This document shows positions 17,334 to 26,356 of a stretch of DNA of 64,000 nt, piece by piece. The position numbers were made by a program, and so were the translations under genes. The stretch spans positions 620,001 to 684,000 of the forward strand of contig WGNR01000012.1 of the NCBI GenBank assembly GCA_016124445.1, in the 5' to 3' direction. The DNA comes from a bacterium (lineage in GTDB: Bacteria; Planctomycetota; Planctomycetia; Pirellulales; Pirellulaceae). Every line of letters starts with the position of its first letter. Position 1 is the first letter of the stretch. The notes under the pieces are model-generated. The model saw only the letters and a program-made list of their open reading frames with translations, made no database searches and was not told the origin of the DNA.

Positions 17334-18128
17334 ATGAAACAGTATCTCCAACTGATGCAGCGGATCCTTGACGAAGGAACCGAAAAACACGATCGGACCG
17401 GCACCGGAACGTTAAGCATCTTCGGCCACCAGATGCGTTTCGATCTATCCGCAGGCTTTCCGGCGGTGACGACCAAGAAGCTGCATCTGCGTTCTATCAT
17501 TCACGAGCTGCTTTGGTTTCTCAAAGGAGAGACCAACATCAGTTACCTGCGTGAAAACAAGGTCAGCATCTGGGACGAGTGGGCCGACGAACAGGGAAAC
17601 CTGGGACCAGTTTACGGCAAGCAGTGGCGAAGCTGGCCGACACCGGGCGGCGAATCAATCGACCAGATTCAGCAGTTGATCGAGCAAATCAAAACCAACC
17701 CTGACTCGCGGCGTTTGATCGTATCGGCTTGGAACCCTACCGACATCCCGAAAATGGCTCTTCCGCCGTGCCACTTGCTGTTTCAGTTTTACGTGGCTGA
17801 TGGCAAGCTTTCGTGCCAGCTCTATCAGCGCAGTGCCGATGTGTTTCTCGGTGTGCCGTTCAACATCGCTTCGTATGCCTTGCTGACATTGATGGTCGCC
17901 CAGGTCTGCGACTTGAAGCCTGGCGACTTCGTCCATACGTTCGGTGATGCTCACCTGTACTCGAATCACCTGGAACAAGCCCGCCTGCAGCTCTCGCGCG
18001 AGCCACGGCCATTGCCGACGATGAAGATCAACCCCGACGTGAAGGACATATTTGCGTTCCGGTTCGAAGATTTCGAACTTACTGACTACGACCCACACCC
18101 CCATATTCCCGCACCGGTCGCCGTATGA
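17334..18128 (+). CDS. thyA: Thymidylate synthase
   Basis: ThyA methylates dUMP to dTMP using methylene-tetrahydrofolate. I use the ATG at 17334, which gives 264 residues, the same length as E. coli ThyA; the open frame extends 21 codons upstream into the preceding gene's end. The nucleophile is Cys146 in [12 protein letters not shown], the same number as in E. coli. Other hallmarks are DRTGTGT near residue 20, the GPVYGKQWR near 91, and the double-Arg [11 protein letters not shown] near 125. It overlaps folA by four bases, a functional pair because ThyA makes the dihydrofolate that FolA recycles. Confidence 0.97.
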   Translation: MKQYLQLMQRILDEGTEKHDRTGTGTLSIFGHQMRFDLSAGFPAVTTKKLHLRSIIHELLWFLKGETNISYLRENKVSIWDEWADEQGNLGPVYGKQWRSWPTPGGESIDQIQQLIEQIKTNPDSRRLIVSAWNPTDIPKMALPPCHLLFQFYVADGKLSCQLYQRSADVFLGVPFNIASYALLTLMVAQVCDLKPGDFVHTFGDAHLYSNHLEQARLQLSREPRPLPTMKINPDVKDIFAFRFEDFELTDYDPHPHIPAPVAV

Positions 18129-18622
18129 AAATCTCGATGATCGTCGCGGCGAGCCGGAACAACGTGATAGGTCGCGACGGAGACATGCCATGGCACCTTT
18201 CCAACGACCTGCGGCGGTTCAAAAAGCTGACCATGGGGCATCCCATGATCATGGGGCGCAAGACCTACCAATCGATCGGGCGGCTATTGCCGGGCCGGAC
18301 CACCGTCATCGTGACGCGTGATCCCAGCTTTACCGTCGAAGGTGCTGTGGTCGTTCATAGTGTTGAAGCTGCTGTGCAGGCCTGCAAGGATCGGATCGAA
18401 GCGTTCGTGATCGGAGGCGCCGAGATCTACAAGGCGTTCTTTCCGGTAGCGAGCCGGCTTTACCTGACGAGGGTTCTCACCGAGATTCCGGACGGCGACA
18501 CCTTTCTGCCGGAGATCGATTTCTCTGCGTGGGAACTCGAGTCCGAAGAGCAGATCCCCGCCGATGCCAACAACCAGTTTCCGACCCGGTTTGAGGTGTG
18601 GGAACGCTTGGCAGATTCCTGA
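18125..18622 (+). CDS. folA: Dihydrofolate reductase
   Basis: Reduces dihydrofolate to tetrahydrofolate with NADPH. The 165-residue protein has the family length, the [20 protein letters not shown]et20-type loop, the catalytic acid Asp28 (equivalent to E. coli Asp27), the NADPH-binding [17 protein letters not shown] near residue 42, and [20 protein letters not shown] near 98. The ATGA overlap with thyA indicates one transcript and coupled translation. It is convergent with the DNA methyltransferase gene, only eight bases apart. Confidence 0.97.
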   Translation: MKISMIVAASRNNVIGRDGDMPWHLSNDLRRFKKLTMGHPMIMGRKTYQSIGRLLPGRTTVIVTRDPSFTVEGAVVVHSVEAAVQACKDRIEAFVIGGAEIYKAFFPVASRLYLTRVLTEIPDGDTFLPEIDFSAWELESEEQIPADANNQFPTRFEVWERLADS

Positions 18623-18630
18623 TCAAGCAC

Positions 18631-19521
18631 TCAGGTCGCTTGCTTCAAGCGGCGACCTTTGGCGGTGCTGGGGGCGCTGGTCGTTGGTGCTTCCGAACCA
18701 ACCAACGGATCACCAACGTTGACCTTCTTGAGCCGCTCGCGAACTTGCTTGGTGTAATCTTTCGAAAGCTCGAAGCCGAGATACTGGCGACCAAGCTTTT
18801 TGGCGGTGACCAGGGTCGAGCCACTGCCGGCGAACGGATCCATCACGATGTCCCCTTCGTTGGAACAACAGCGGATGATCCGACCCAGCAGTTGTTCCGG
18901 CATCTGGCAGCCATGAAAACCGGCTCGCTCTTTGAACGTTCCGGCAACCCTTGGGAAGTACCAGGTATCTTCCTCGCTGCTGAAGCTTTCCGGGACATCC
19001 TGCGGACGGAGAATCCAGGTATCGTCCGGAACGCGTCCCTTGGGGTTGGCGCGCTTATCGCCATAGACCAGCATGCGGGCGCTTGGCACGCGGATTTCGC
19101 CATCGTTAAAGGTGAACTTTTTGGCGTCTTTGGTGAAGTAGAACAGATGGGCGTGGCTGCGGGTGAACTTGCTTTTGCAGTGAACGCCGAAGGTGTAGTA
19201 CCAGACAACCCAGTTGCGGCAATGCAGACCCAAGGTGCGCGTAGCGAGAACTTTCAGTTCGGCGGCAAATTCATCGCCGATTGCCAGCCAGAAGGCTCCT
19301 GTTGGCTTCAGGACGCGCTGCACCTGGCTGATCCACTGTTCGCTCCAATCGAGGTACTCTTCGACCGAGCGGCGGTCGTCATAGACGTCGTACTTGTAGC
19401 CGATGTTGAAAGGGGGGTCGGCGAAAGCCAAATCGACCGAGCCTTCCGGCAGCTTCTTCATTTCGGCAATGCAGTCGCCGGTGGTCAATCCTGTGACAGG
19501 TAGCTCTGGCTGCGTCGCCAC
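18631..19521 (-). CDS. Orphan DNA adenine-type methyltransferase (beta class)
   Basis: A site-specific DNA methyltransferase of 296 residues. Catalytic motif IV DPPFN (residues 35-39) precedes the SAM-binding motif [10 protein letters not shown] (near 228-236), the order of the beta class; the DPPF form points to N6-adenine. A GTG start at 19521 is preceded by a perfect AAGGAGG box, which I prefer to the ATG at 19620. No restriction endonuclease or specificity gene lies nearby, so it is an orphan and could serve in regulation or replication like CcrM or Dam. The C-terminal ~20 residues are Ser/Thr/Ala/Lys-rich. The recognition site cannot be read from sequence. Confidence 0.9.
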   Translation of the reverse strand: MATQPELPVTGLTTGDCIAEMKKLPEGSVDLAFADPPFNIGYKYDVYDDRRSVEEYLDWSEQWISQVQRVLKPTGAFWLAIGDEFAAELKVLATRTLGLHCRNWVVWYYTFGVHCKSKFTRSHAHLFYFTKDAKKFTFNDGEIRVPSARMLVYGDKRANPKGRVPDDTWILRPQDVPESFSSEEDTWYFPRVAGTFKERAGFHGCQMPEQLLGRIIRCCSNEGDIVMDPFAGSGSTLVTAKKLGRQYLGFELSKDYTKQVRERLKKVNVGDPLVGSEAPTTSAPSTAKGRRLKQAT

Positions 19522-19729
19522 GGCGGCCCTCCTTGGCGGGTGATCGGTCTGAGAACGAGAAGCTTTCAACAATGCACTGCTTCGTTTCAACACTGTATCG
19601 TACCCACGAAGCCAGCGCAAGCTTCGATTTCGCTGAGAAGCATCTTAACCGATTCTTCGCTGGGAGTGATCCCTTCGGGCAACTAAAATAGTGGGTTTAC
19701 GCCTCAACTTCGGATGTAATCTAAATAGC

Positions 19730-21580
19730 GTGAACCACTCCAAGCCGTCCGATCCGGCCCAGAACCATTCGGCCACGTTTCCTTGGAAAATGCTGGTCCT
19801 CTTTCTGCTGGGCACGCTTCTCGTTTATAGCCCCGCCATCATGGCTGGCTATATCTGGGACGACGACGATTACGTTACCCAAAATCCAACGCTTACCAAT
19901 TGGAGCGGGCTGGTCAGTATCTGGGCCGATCCATCCGCGACCCCGCAGTATTACCCCCTGGTGCATACCAGCTACTGGATCGAGTATCGACTCTGGCAGC
20001 TTGAACCGATGGGATATCACCTCGTCAATGTCCTGCTGCATGGGGGCAATGCGTTTCTGCTCTTTCTGATTCTGCGACAGCTCAAGATGCCGTGGGCCTG
20101 GTTCGCGGCGGCGCTGTATGCCATTCACCCGCTCAACGTCGAATCGGTCGCCTGGGTCACCGAACGCAAAAACGTTCTGGCCGTTTTGTTCTTTTGCCTG
20201 GCCACGCTCGCATGGATGCGATTCCTTCCGATCGATAACCGCGATCCCGAAGAAAAAGAGAAACAGCCAGCCGGCGCGAATTGGCTCTTTTACGGTCTAA
20301 CCCTGCTGGCCTTCATCGGAGCGCTGCTCTCCAAAACGGTGACCTGCATGTGGCCCGTCGCGATCGTTCTGCTGTATTGGGGCGCGAAGCATCGCTGGAA
20401 GATTTGGCAATTGGCCTCACTGACACCCTTTTTTCTGGTGGGTGCCGGAATGGGTTTGCTGACCGCCTATCTCGAGCGGAAACATGTTGGTGCGGAAGGA
20501 ATCGAGTGGAACTTTTCGCTCGTCGAAAAGGTGATGATCGCCGGACGCGTATTTTGGTTTTACATTGGCAAGACGCTGCTTCCCTATCCGCTGGTTTTCT
20601 TCTACCCGCGGTGGGAAATCTCAGGCAGCCATTGGTGGACGCTCAGTTGGGCGATCTCGGCGGCGGTGTTGGTCGTTTTGCTGTTTGTATTTCGTCAGCG
20701 ACTTTCACGTTGGCCCTTGGCCGGGGTTTTGATTTACGCCGCTACGCTATTTCCCGCGATGGGCTTCTTCTCCGTGTACCCAATGCGATATTCGTTTGTA
20801 GCGGATCACTTCGCTTACATTCCATTTCTCGCGCTGATGACGCTCGCGGCGGGTTTGGTTTGGCAGATTCCTCGCGAAAAAGTGCGGCTGGGCATTGCCA
20901 TCGGGGCGATTGCAATCCTTTCGCTGATCACCTTGGGACGTTGCCTGGTGTATGAAGATGCCGAGGCCCTGTGGGTGGATACCCTGGCCAAGAATCCGGC
21001 CTCGTGTGCGGCTCGCATCAATCTTGGGCTGATCTACATGGACCGCGGCTTCGTAACCAGCGATCCTCAGAAAATCAGCGAAGCGGAAGACCTATTTCAG
21101 TTTGTGACTCAGTGCCGGATCGATCGAGAAAAAGGGTACTATCACTTAGGATTAATTGCGGCTCGACGCCAAGAATACCCGCATGCTGTCGATTTGTTCC
21201 GGCAAGCCCTGGAAATTAAACCGACTTATTCCGAGGCACGTTACAACCTGGCGATTGCGCTGAATAAAGCGGGCAACTCGCAAAAGGCTCTCGAACAATT
21301 CCGGCAAATTGAAGACCCCAAATATTTGTATGATGCCCGTCTATTGGCTGGCATTCTTTCGTTTAGTCAGGAACAATACAAAGACGCAGAAAAGGACTTC
21401 CAATTTGCGGTCGATCAGCAACCTGATTCCATTGAAGCCCTGATCAATCTGGCAACCGTGCAGTTGAAACTAGGCAAACTGGATGCGGCTGAAACGAGTC
21501 TTTCCCATGCTAAGGCAATAGATCCTTACGACCTGGGCATTCAACGGCTTCTTTTCGAAGTCGGAGAAAGACGTCGCTAA
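19730..21580 (+). CDS. Polytopic membrane protein with C-terminal TPR (TMTC / glycosyltransferase-like)
   Basis: A membrane protein of about 616 residues: roughly ten hydrophobic segments in the first 420 residues, then tetratricopeptide repeats (HAVDLFRQALEIKPTYSEAR and similar) to the end. The loop YIWDDDDYVTQNP after the first membrane helix has the acidic D/D motif of GT-C glycosyltransferases, and AALYAIHPLNVESVAWVTER is typical of TMTC-like O-mannosyltransferase relatives. A role in transferring a sugar to exported proteins is inference. The start is uncertain: GTG at 19730 is used; GTG at 19691 is possible. Neither has a good ribosome binding site. Confidence 0.82.
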   Translation: MNHSKPSDPAQNHSATFPWKMLVLFLLGTLLVYSPAIMAGYIWDDDDYVTQNPTLTNWSGLVSIWADPSATPQYYPLVHTSYWIEYRLWQLEPMGYHLVNVLLHGGNAFLLFLILRQLKMPWAWFAAALYAIHPLNVESVAWVTERKNVLAVLFFCLATLAWMRFLPIDNRDPEEKEKQPAGANWLFYGLTLLAFIGALLSKTVTCMWPVAIVLLYWGAKHRWKIWQLASLTPFFLVGAGMGLLTAYLERKHVGAEGIEWNFSLVEKVMIAGRVFWFYIGKTLLPYPLVFFYPRWEISGSHWWTLSWAISAAVLVVLLFVFRQRLSRWPLAGVLIYAATLFPAMGFFSVYPMRYSFVADHFAYIPFLALMTLAAGLVWQIPREKVRLGIAIGAIAILSLITLGRCLVYEDAEALWVDTLAKNPASCAARINLGLIYMDRGFVTSDPQKISEAEDLFQFVTQCRIDREKGYYHLGLIAARRQEYPHAVDLFRQALEIKPTYSEARYNLAIALNKAGNSQKALEQFRQIEDPKYLYDARLLAGILSFSQEQYKDAEKDFQFAVDQQPDSIEALINLATVQLKLGKLDAAETSLSHAKAIDPYDLGIQRLLFEVGERRR

Positions 21581-21703
21581 GTACCATAAAACCAGTTGAC
21601 CGAACCCTTAGTCTAGGGGATGCTGAACCAAAGGAATTGCCTACCACAGTCGATCACCCTGAGGTCGTTGTAAGACGATCCCCGCCTTCGGAAAGGATCT
21701 GTC

Positions 21704-22084
21704 ATGAATAATGCGTCACCCCCTTTGGTCGCCCATGAACTTGCCAACGAAGTGTTAATCCTCACACCGCAAGTCGACCAGATGCGGGAGACCGACGTCT
21801 GTTACTCGCTGCGCGACAACATGACCGATGTCGCCAACCAGATCGATCATCGGCGAGTTGTGATCGACATGCAAAACGTTTCGTTTGTCAGCAGCGTAGG
21901 GATTCTCGCCTTCTTGAATTTACGGCGTGCCATCCCGAATCCGAATGAAAAGATCGTTTTCTGCAATCTTTCCCAGCCGCTGATGGGGCTGTTTAAGATC
22001 TGCAAATTAATCTCAGAAAACGCTAACGACCCGAGCCCCTTTTCTTACGTAGATACCTTGGAGTCAGCCCTAGCCGTCGCCTGA
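21704..22084 (+). CDS. STAS domain protein (anti-sigma factor antagonist-like), copy 1
   Basis: A single STAS domain of 126 residues. The usual helix-start loop with the phosphorylatable Ser is present as NVSFVSSVGILAF, with Ser63-Ser64 at the SpoIIAA site. It has the A/B-type order VLILTPQ, then VVIDMQN, then KIVFCNLS. It is followed 99 bases later by a second STAS gene that shares the pattern TPQ-x4-MR near residue 21, so the two are a tandem duplication. No anti-sigma kinase, PP2C phosphatase or sigma factor is nearby. A GGAAAGGA box precedes the start. Confidence 0.88.
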   Translation: MNNASPPLVAHELANEVLILTPQVDQMRETDVCYSLRDNMTDVANQIDHRRVVIDMQNVSFVSSVGILAFLNLRRAIPNPNEKIVFCNLSQPLMGLFKICKLISENANDPSPFSYVDTLESALAVA

Positions 22085-22183
22085 CGCGACGCAACCGCTC
22101 TTGAGCCGCTTGTTTGTGGTTTTGAGTACGCTGGGGACCTGACATGGACGTCAATCCACACCAAGGAAGGCGGAGTAACCTAC

Positions 22184-22576
22184 GTGAAAACCAATACTCA
22201 GAACCGGCTCGTTTCGTTCGAACTTGTCGACGATGTCTACGTGATTACCCCTCAAATCCAGAACATGCGCGATGCCAACAGTTGTCTGGAGATTCGCGAG
22301 TTGGTACTCGAATATGCTCGAGCGCATCGCCTGGAAAAGGTACTGGTCGACCTGACCCATGTTAAGTTTTTAGCCAGCGTCGGAGTTCGCGTTCTGGTCA
22401 CGCTGCTACGGGAAGTATGTGATCTTCAGGGCCGAATCGCCGTTTGTGGACTGCATGGAGAGTTGCGGGGACTTCTTTTCGTCTGTAGCCTAATAACTGA
22501 CGATCCCAATCAACCAGGCCCGCTAGAAGTCGCCTCGGATCGCGACGACGGACTGGCTCGCCTGTGTTCTCATTAA
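22184..22576 (+). CDS. STAS domain protein, copy 2
   Basis: A 130-residue STAS domain paralogous to the preceding gene: VYVITPQIQNMRD matches VLILTPQVDQMRE of copy 1. The serine of the phosphorylation loop is kept as FLASVGVRVL (Ser65), with Ala instead of the first Ser. It starts with GTG after a GGCGGAG box. The tail after residue 105 is different from copy 1. Together the two could form a partner-switching pair or have diverged to different kinases; no kinase is in reach. It is followed by a VOC gene after 16 bases. Confidence 0.85.
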   Translation: MKTNTQNRLVSFELVDDVYVITPQIQNMRDANSCLEIRELVLEYARAHRLEKVLVDLTHVKFLASVGVRVLVTLLREVCDLQGRIAVCGLHGELRGLLFVCSLITDDPNQPGPLEVASDRDDGLARLCSH

Positions 22577-22592
22577 CAAGGCCTTTCCCCAG

Positions 22593-22970
22593 ATGCCCGA
22601 CCTCCTGCTTGAAGCCGTTAATCCTGTCCTGCCGTCACGAGATGTCAAAGCGGCCATCCACTTTTATGTTGAGAAACTAGGTTTTACCGTTTCCTACCAG
22701 GATGCGGATGACCCACGCTATGCTTCGGTCATTCGAGATCGGGTCGAAATCCATCTTCGCTGGCACGATCCTTCAAGCTGGGATCGTGTCGAGCGTCCCA
22801 ACATTCGCATCGCGGTTTGCGATGTCGAACATCTTTACAGCGTCTTTCAGCCGCTAGGCATCTTCGCCTCCGACACGACACTGCGCGACACGGCCTTTGG
22901 CACGCGCGAGTTCGGGTTCTTCGATCCGGATGGCAATCTGTTGACTTTCTACTCGGACCTGGGTGAATAG
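22593..22970 (+). CDS. VOC (glyoxalase / bleomycin resistance-like) family protein
   Basis: A 125-residue vicinal-oxygen-chelate protein with two beta-alpha-beta-beta-beta halves. The first half has NPVLPSRDVKAAIHFYVEKLGF; the second ends in REFGFFDPDGNLLTFYSDL, where the FDPDGN-Lxx-F pattern is the family signature. It looks like the bleomycin-binding type, which needs no metal (VEIHLRWHDPSSW near residue 47). Enzyme or ligand not assignable. It may be cotranscribed with the STAS gene before it. Confidence 0.88.
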   Translation: MPDLLLEAVNPVLPSRDVKAAIHFYVEKLGFTVSYQDADDPRYASVIRDRVEIHLRWHDPSSWDRVERPNIRIAVCDVEHLYSVFQPLGIFASDTTLRDTAFGTREFGFFDPDGNLLTFYSDLGE

Positions 22971-23023
22971 CTTCAGCGCGGACTCTCGTTTCGACTGGCA
23001 CGGTTTGGGGTCGGTGTTTAGAC

Positions 23024-23437
23024 ATGTCTGAGTCACCGATCCCACCACTCGATTGGTCGAAACGCCTGATATACCTTGGCCTGGCAAGCTTTTTCTTCCT
23101 GCTCGCGATCGTCGGCATCCTAATGCCAATCATGCCGGCGACACCGTTCCTGCTGGTTACCAGCTACTTTCTCGTTCGCTCGTTTCCGAAGCTGAATGAC
23201 CTGCTCCTTAAAGCTCCCTATTTCGGCCCGATCCTTTACGACTGGGAAGTCCGCAAAGGGATGCGAACCAGCGTCAAGCTGCAAGCGATCGCAACCGTGA
23301 TCGTTGGTTGGGCAATTTCGATCTGGCTGTTTCCGATACCCGATTGGGCGCTGATTCTGATGGGCGTGGTGCTGGTGGCAATCGTTGTCGTGATTAGCTT
23401 CGTACCGGCTCCCCATGACCCCGAGAAAGACAGTTAG
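23024..23437 (+). CDS. DUF454 (YbaN family) inner membrane protein
   Basis: A 137-residue membrane protein with the YbaN/DUF454 layout: a first membrane helix running into GILMPIMPATPFLLVTSYFL, then the soluble SFPKLNDLLLKAPYFGPILYDWE segment, the RKGMRTSVKLQA turn, and two more membrane helices at the end. The LP-x2-PxTPF motif and W-E segment are diagnostic. Function unknown in general. It stands 53 bases after the VOC gene. Confidence 0.92.
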   Translation: MSESPIPPLDWSKRLIYLGLASFFFLLAIVGILMPIMPATPFLLVTSYFLVRSFPKLNDLLLKAPYFGPILYDWEVRKGMRTSVKLQAIATVIVGWAISIWLFPIPDWALILMGVVLVAIVVVISFVPAPHDPEKDS

Positions 23438-23502
23438 CTGGAGCCAGCGAGGCGAAAGGGAAAGAAAACCGTCCCTCCGCAGCGGGCGTAGGCAACCTGA
23501 TT

Positions 23503-23685
23503 CTAGGCAACGCCTGCTTGCTGCAGCGCGAGAAACACGAGCCCGGCAATCCAGGCCACCGCAACGATCACCATGATGATCAGAAACGCCAGGTGCGGTT
23601 TCGGGGGATCCGAGGTCGATAGATAGACCGGGGCCTTCGAAGGCGTCGATTCACTCGGAGGTGGGCTCTTTTTCTTAGCAGCCAT
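23503..23685 (-). CDS. Small single-pass membrane protein
   Basis: A 60-residue protein with a Lys/Pro/Ser-rich cytoplasmic start (MAAKKKSPPPSESTPSK) and one membrane helix (about residues 33-55, FLIIMVIVAVAWIAGLVF). It lies 21 bases after the Minf_1886 family gene and in the same direction, so it probably closes the RicT / Minf_1886 operon. The family is not one I can name; a positively charged proline-rich tail with a single helix is common in planctomycete small proteins. Confidence 0.68.
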   Translation of the reverse strand: MAAKKKSPPPSESTPSKAPVYLSTSDPPKPHLAFLIIMVIVAVAWIAGLVFLALQQAGVA

Positions 23686-23706
23686 GCTTTGCGACCCAAT
23701 CAGGCA

Positions 23707-24198
23707 TCAGGCCTGGCCCGATTCCTCGGATACCTGGAATTCGAAGTTTTTGACAAACGCATCTTCAAAATCGTACTGATCGTCAAAGTCTTCCCGTCGG
23801 TCGGACTTTGATTTTCGCATCATTCCGATGCCGATCAGGTTGTAGACGATCTCGCCGAAATCGCTCGTCGTATGCAGGCCCCAGGAGTTCAACACCACTT
23901 TGGCCAACAATCCGTACTGCTGCTGGGCATACTGGCGAATTGCCTGGCAGAGCATTTGGCCGGTCAGATGGCGTTCGACCTCTTCTTCCTCTTCCCATTG
24001 CTCCAACTCGTCATCCAGTTCGTCCTCGTCGAAGCATTCCAGGTCGAGGTCTTCTTCGTCCTGTTCCGCCTCTTCCTGCTCTTCGTGGAATCGCTGTCCG
24101 AACGAGAGTGCCTCGCGCACGAACTGGTAGGCTTCCATGCGATAGCGTGGGTCGTCTTTCAATAGCTGCATGAATGCCGAATAGGTGTCTTCGGACAT
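23707..24198 (-). CDS. Minf_1886 family protein (Planctomycetes-Verrucomicrobia family)
   Basis: A 163-residue soluble protein matching the Minf_1886 family by its opening (DPRYRMEAYQFVREALSF near residue 15), the HLTGQMLCQAIRQYAQQQYG block near 77, VLNSWGLHTTSDFGEIVYNL near 103 and the closing YDFEDAF near 146. Between residues about 35 and 75 it carries a strongly acidic insert made almost only of Glu, Asp and Gln. I use the ATG at 24198, which begins MSEDTYSAF. It is four bases after the RicT homologue stop, so they are one operon. Function unknown. Confidence 0.86.
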   Translation of the reverse strand: MSEDTYSAFMQLLKDDPRYRMEAYQFVREALSFGQRFHEEQEEAEQDEEDLDLECFDEDELDDELEQWEEEEEVERHLTGQMLCQAIRQYAQQQYGLLAKVVLNSWGLHTTSDFGEIVYNLIGIGMMRKSKSDRREDFDDQYDFEDAFVKNFEFQVSEESGQA

Positions 24199-24202
24199 GC
24201 TG

Positions 24203-25153
24203 TTAATCCTCGGTAGCTTCTTGATTGGAATCGTTGTTGTCGCCGCCTTGATCCGGAGCGTTCTGATCGGGAGCACCTTGCTCAGGAGCATTCTTTTTAT
24301 CGCGTTTTTTACCGCGACGACTACTCCCCCCGCTGTTACCGCTGCCTCGCTTCAAAACGGTCAACACCTCGCTGGCATCAATAATGATGTTTCGGTTGTC
24401 TTCCATCCGAACCAACAGTTGGCCAGCCAGGATCTCGTGATTAAGCACGCGGGCTCGGCCATTGCCGGTCACCACATCGCTGCCAATGGGTGGCAACTCG
24501 CGCTGCAGTTCTTCGTATGTATCATACTCGTAACGAAGACAACATTTGAGCCTGCCGCATCGACCGGAGATCTTGGTTGGGTCGAGCGTCGCTTTCTGCA
24601 GCTTCGCCATCCGCATCGAGACCGGCGGCATCTCGCTTAAATGAGTATTGCAGCAAACCGGCTTGCCACAATCGCCGTAGTCAGCCAGCAGCTTGGCTTC
24701 GTCTCGAACACCAATCTGCCGCATCTCGATCCGGGTCTGTAATTCCGACGCGAGAGATTTAACCAGTTCACGAAAGTCGACACGAGATTCGGCCAGATAG
24801 TAAATGATCACGCGTTCCCCACCGAACAGGTGCTCGACATCCACAAGTTGCATCGGCAACTGTTTCTCGCCAATGACGCGCCGAACCGTTTCGATCTCGC
24901 GCTGGACATCTCCTGACATGTGCTCGGTCTGCTTGACGTCTTCGTCCGACATTAAGCGCATGATGTTGCCATAGGTCGGGTCGCTTAGCTGCTGGACGGC
25001 CTCGTCGGTCGCTTCGCACAGGACTTCCCCCACCTCCAAGCCGCGTTTGGTGCGCACAATCACTTGATCGTCGCGCACGTAGCTATCTTTGGCTCGGGCC
25101 GAGAATACGCCCAGGAAGCGCATGGCCCCGTAGCGAATGATGTATTTCGCCAT
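24203..25153 (-). CDS. PSP1 / RicT-like regulatory protein
   Basis: A PSP1-domain protein of 316 residues, homologous to B. subtilis RicT (YaaT), which with RicA and RicF forms an Fe-S complex that affects phosphorelay and RNA maturation. The opening IIRYGAMRFLGVFSA and VRTKRGLEVGEVLCEA, the RVDFRELVKSLASELQTRIE block near residue 130, and the Cys-rich DYGDCGKPVCCNTHL near 155 with GRCGRLKCCLRYEYDTY near 195 are all characteristic; the Cys clusters are the likely cluster ligands. The last ~50 residues are a low-complexity Lys then Asp/Asn/Gln tail. It leads a minus-strand operon with the Minf_1886 gene. Confidence 0.92.
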   Translation of the reverse strand: MAKYIIRYGAMRFLGVFSARAKDSYVRDDQVIVRTKRGLEVGEVLCEATDEAVQQLSDPTYGNIMRLMSDEDVKQTEHMSGDVQREIETVRRVIGEKQLPMQLVDVEHLFGGERVIIYYLAESRVDFRELVKSLASELQTRIEMRQIGVRDEAKLLADYGDCGKPVCCNTHLSEMPPVSMRMAKLQKATLDPTKISGRCGRLKCCLRYEYDTYEELQRELPPIGSDVVTGNGRARVLNHEILAGQLLVRMEDNRNIIIDASEVLTVLKRGSGNSGGSSRRGKKRDKKNAPEQGAPDQNAPDQGGDNNDSNQEATED

Positions 25154-25320
25154 ACCGATTATCTTTATATCGCGGCTGACTTCCCCAAAGAGAGGTCAGC
25201 GTTAAAGATGCCTGGCTTCGCGGAAAACCGGAAAACGATGGGCATCGAAAGGGTTACTTAAACCTTGGCAGTATAACCTGTTTTTAGCTTCGGCTGAAAT
25301 TAGAACGCACAGACGATGAT

Positions 25321-25662
25321 CTAGGGCAGGATTTCGTCAATTGCCTCAGGCGGCCGTCCCAGCCGAGCCTGATTGCCTACCACAACGATCGGTCGCTCGA
25401 TGATCTTGGGATTCGCCGCCATCTGTGCGATCCACTCGGACTCTGTTTTGGGCTCCGTTAGGCCGAGTGACTGGTAGTCTTTCTTCCGTACCAACTGCTG
25501 AGCCTTGAGGCCCAACTTTTTGAGCAGCTGTTTCAAGGTCTTCTCGTCAGGTGGGGTATCGAGATACCGGATCACTTCCGGCTCGATTCCCTTTTCCTGT
25601 AATCGGCTCAGCGTCTGACGGCTCTTGGTGCAACGGGGATTGTGGTAAATAGTTACATTCAT
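25321..25662 (-). CDS. ArsC family (glutaredoxin-type) reductase
   Basis: A 113-residue thioredoxin-fold protein that matches the glutaredoxin-dependent arsenate reductase family: TIYHNPRCTKSRQTL with the catalytic Cys11, a LRxN-like VRKKDYQSLGL near residue 60, and the RPIVVVGNQARLGRPPE segment near residue 90 with both arginines that bind the oxyanion in E. coli ArsC. The start at 25662 begins directly with the first strand, although the frame is open further up. No ars operon neighbours exist, so it may be a Spx/YffB-like ArsC relative instead of a true arsenate reductase. Confidence 0.9.
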   Translation of the reverse strand: MNVTIYHNPRCTKSRQTLSRLQEKGIEPEVIRYLDTPPDEKTLKQLLKKLGLKAQQLVRKKDYQSLGLTEPKTESEWIAQMAANPKIIERPIVVVGNQARLGRPPEAIDEILP

Positions 25663-25980
25663 TTTCAGGGACGCTGATGGGTGAAACGGCGGAGACCAGT
25701 AAATTCGGGAAACCGAGGGAAACCCAGGTGTAACATTTCTAGTTGTCGAGCATCGTAAGGGTAGAGTCACGATGACCTGGGAGGAGGACGGGACATTCCG
25801 AAGTCCATTCTCCCCATGATAAATGCCTGCTCCCCGGGTTGTGAACCTGGTTAAAATCCGCAATTCTAATGGATTGGGCTTGGAGTCTTGGCGTGAATGC
25901 ATCTGGGCTCGGCTTGTACTCATGAGACAACCAAATCGATCGAACCCTATTTTTTTCCAATTTGATTGGGAGTAGCCACC
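25663..25980. other. Divergent gap between the ArsC-like gene and trxA
   Basis: This 318-base stretch lies between two divergent genes and should contain both promoters. It has an AT-rich block with a run of seven T just before trxA (near 25950) and no open frame with coding character, no tRNA and no recognisable riboswitch. Confidence 0.4.
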
Positions 25981-26301
25981 ATGGCGAAAGTTTTTACCGA
26001 AGATAACTTCGATACTGAAGTCTTGCAGTCAGGCGAGCCGGTCCTGGTCGATTTCTGGGCTCCCTGGTGCGGACCATGCCGTCAATTAGCCCCGGTCATC
26101 GATGAGCTGGCCACCGAATACGAAGGTTCGGCCAAGATCGGCAAAGTCGATACGGACCAGAATCCGAACCTCGCCGTGAAGTACGGGATCGAAAGCATTC
26201 CGACCGTCTTGATCTTTAAGAACGGCGAAGTGGTTGGCAAGATGCTTGGCAAGCAGCCAAAAGCGACGCTGCAACAAGCGATCGACTCGGCCAAGGGCTA
26301 A
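25981..26301 (+). CDS. trxA: Thioredoxin
   Basis: A 106-residue classical thioredoxin: active site WCGPC with Cys30 and Cys33, the buried Asp in VLVDFWAPW, the cis-proline in ESIPTVLIFKNGE near residue 74, and the closing GK-x-PKATLQQAID. It donates electrons to ribonucleotide reductase, methionine sulfoxide reductases and similar. The ATG at 25981 has a GGGAG box; five further in-frame codons upstream are not needed. It stands alone with its own downstream hairpin. Confidence 0.97.
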   Translation: MAKVFTEDNFDTEVLQSGEPVLVDFWAPWCGPCRQLAPVIDELATEYEGSAKIGKVDTDQNPNLAVKYGIESIPTVLIFKNGEVVGKMLGKQPKATLQQAIDSAKG

Positions 26302-26356
26302 TCGCAAGCCAGCCTGGCGGGACTGAGAATGTTCCGTTACCAACGAGAAACGCTAG

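Noticed and set aside
18598..19503. 301-codon plus-strand frame
   Set aside because: Lies antisense to the DNA methyltransferase, whose motifs are unmistakable.
23872..24165. Hydrophobic plus-strand frame that looks like a membrane protein
   Set aside because: It is the antisense of the acidic Glu/Asp insert of the Minf_1886 gene, which automatically reads as Leu/Phe/Val.
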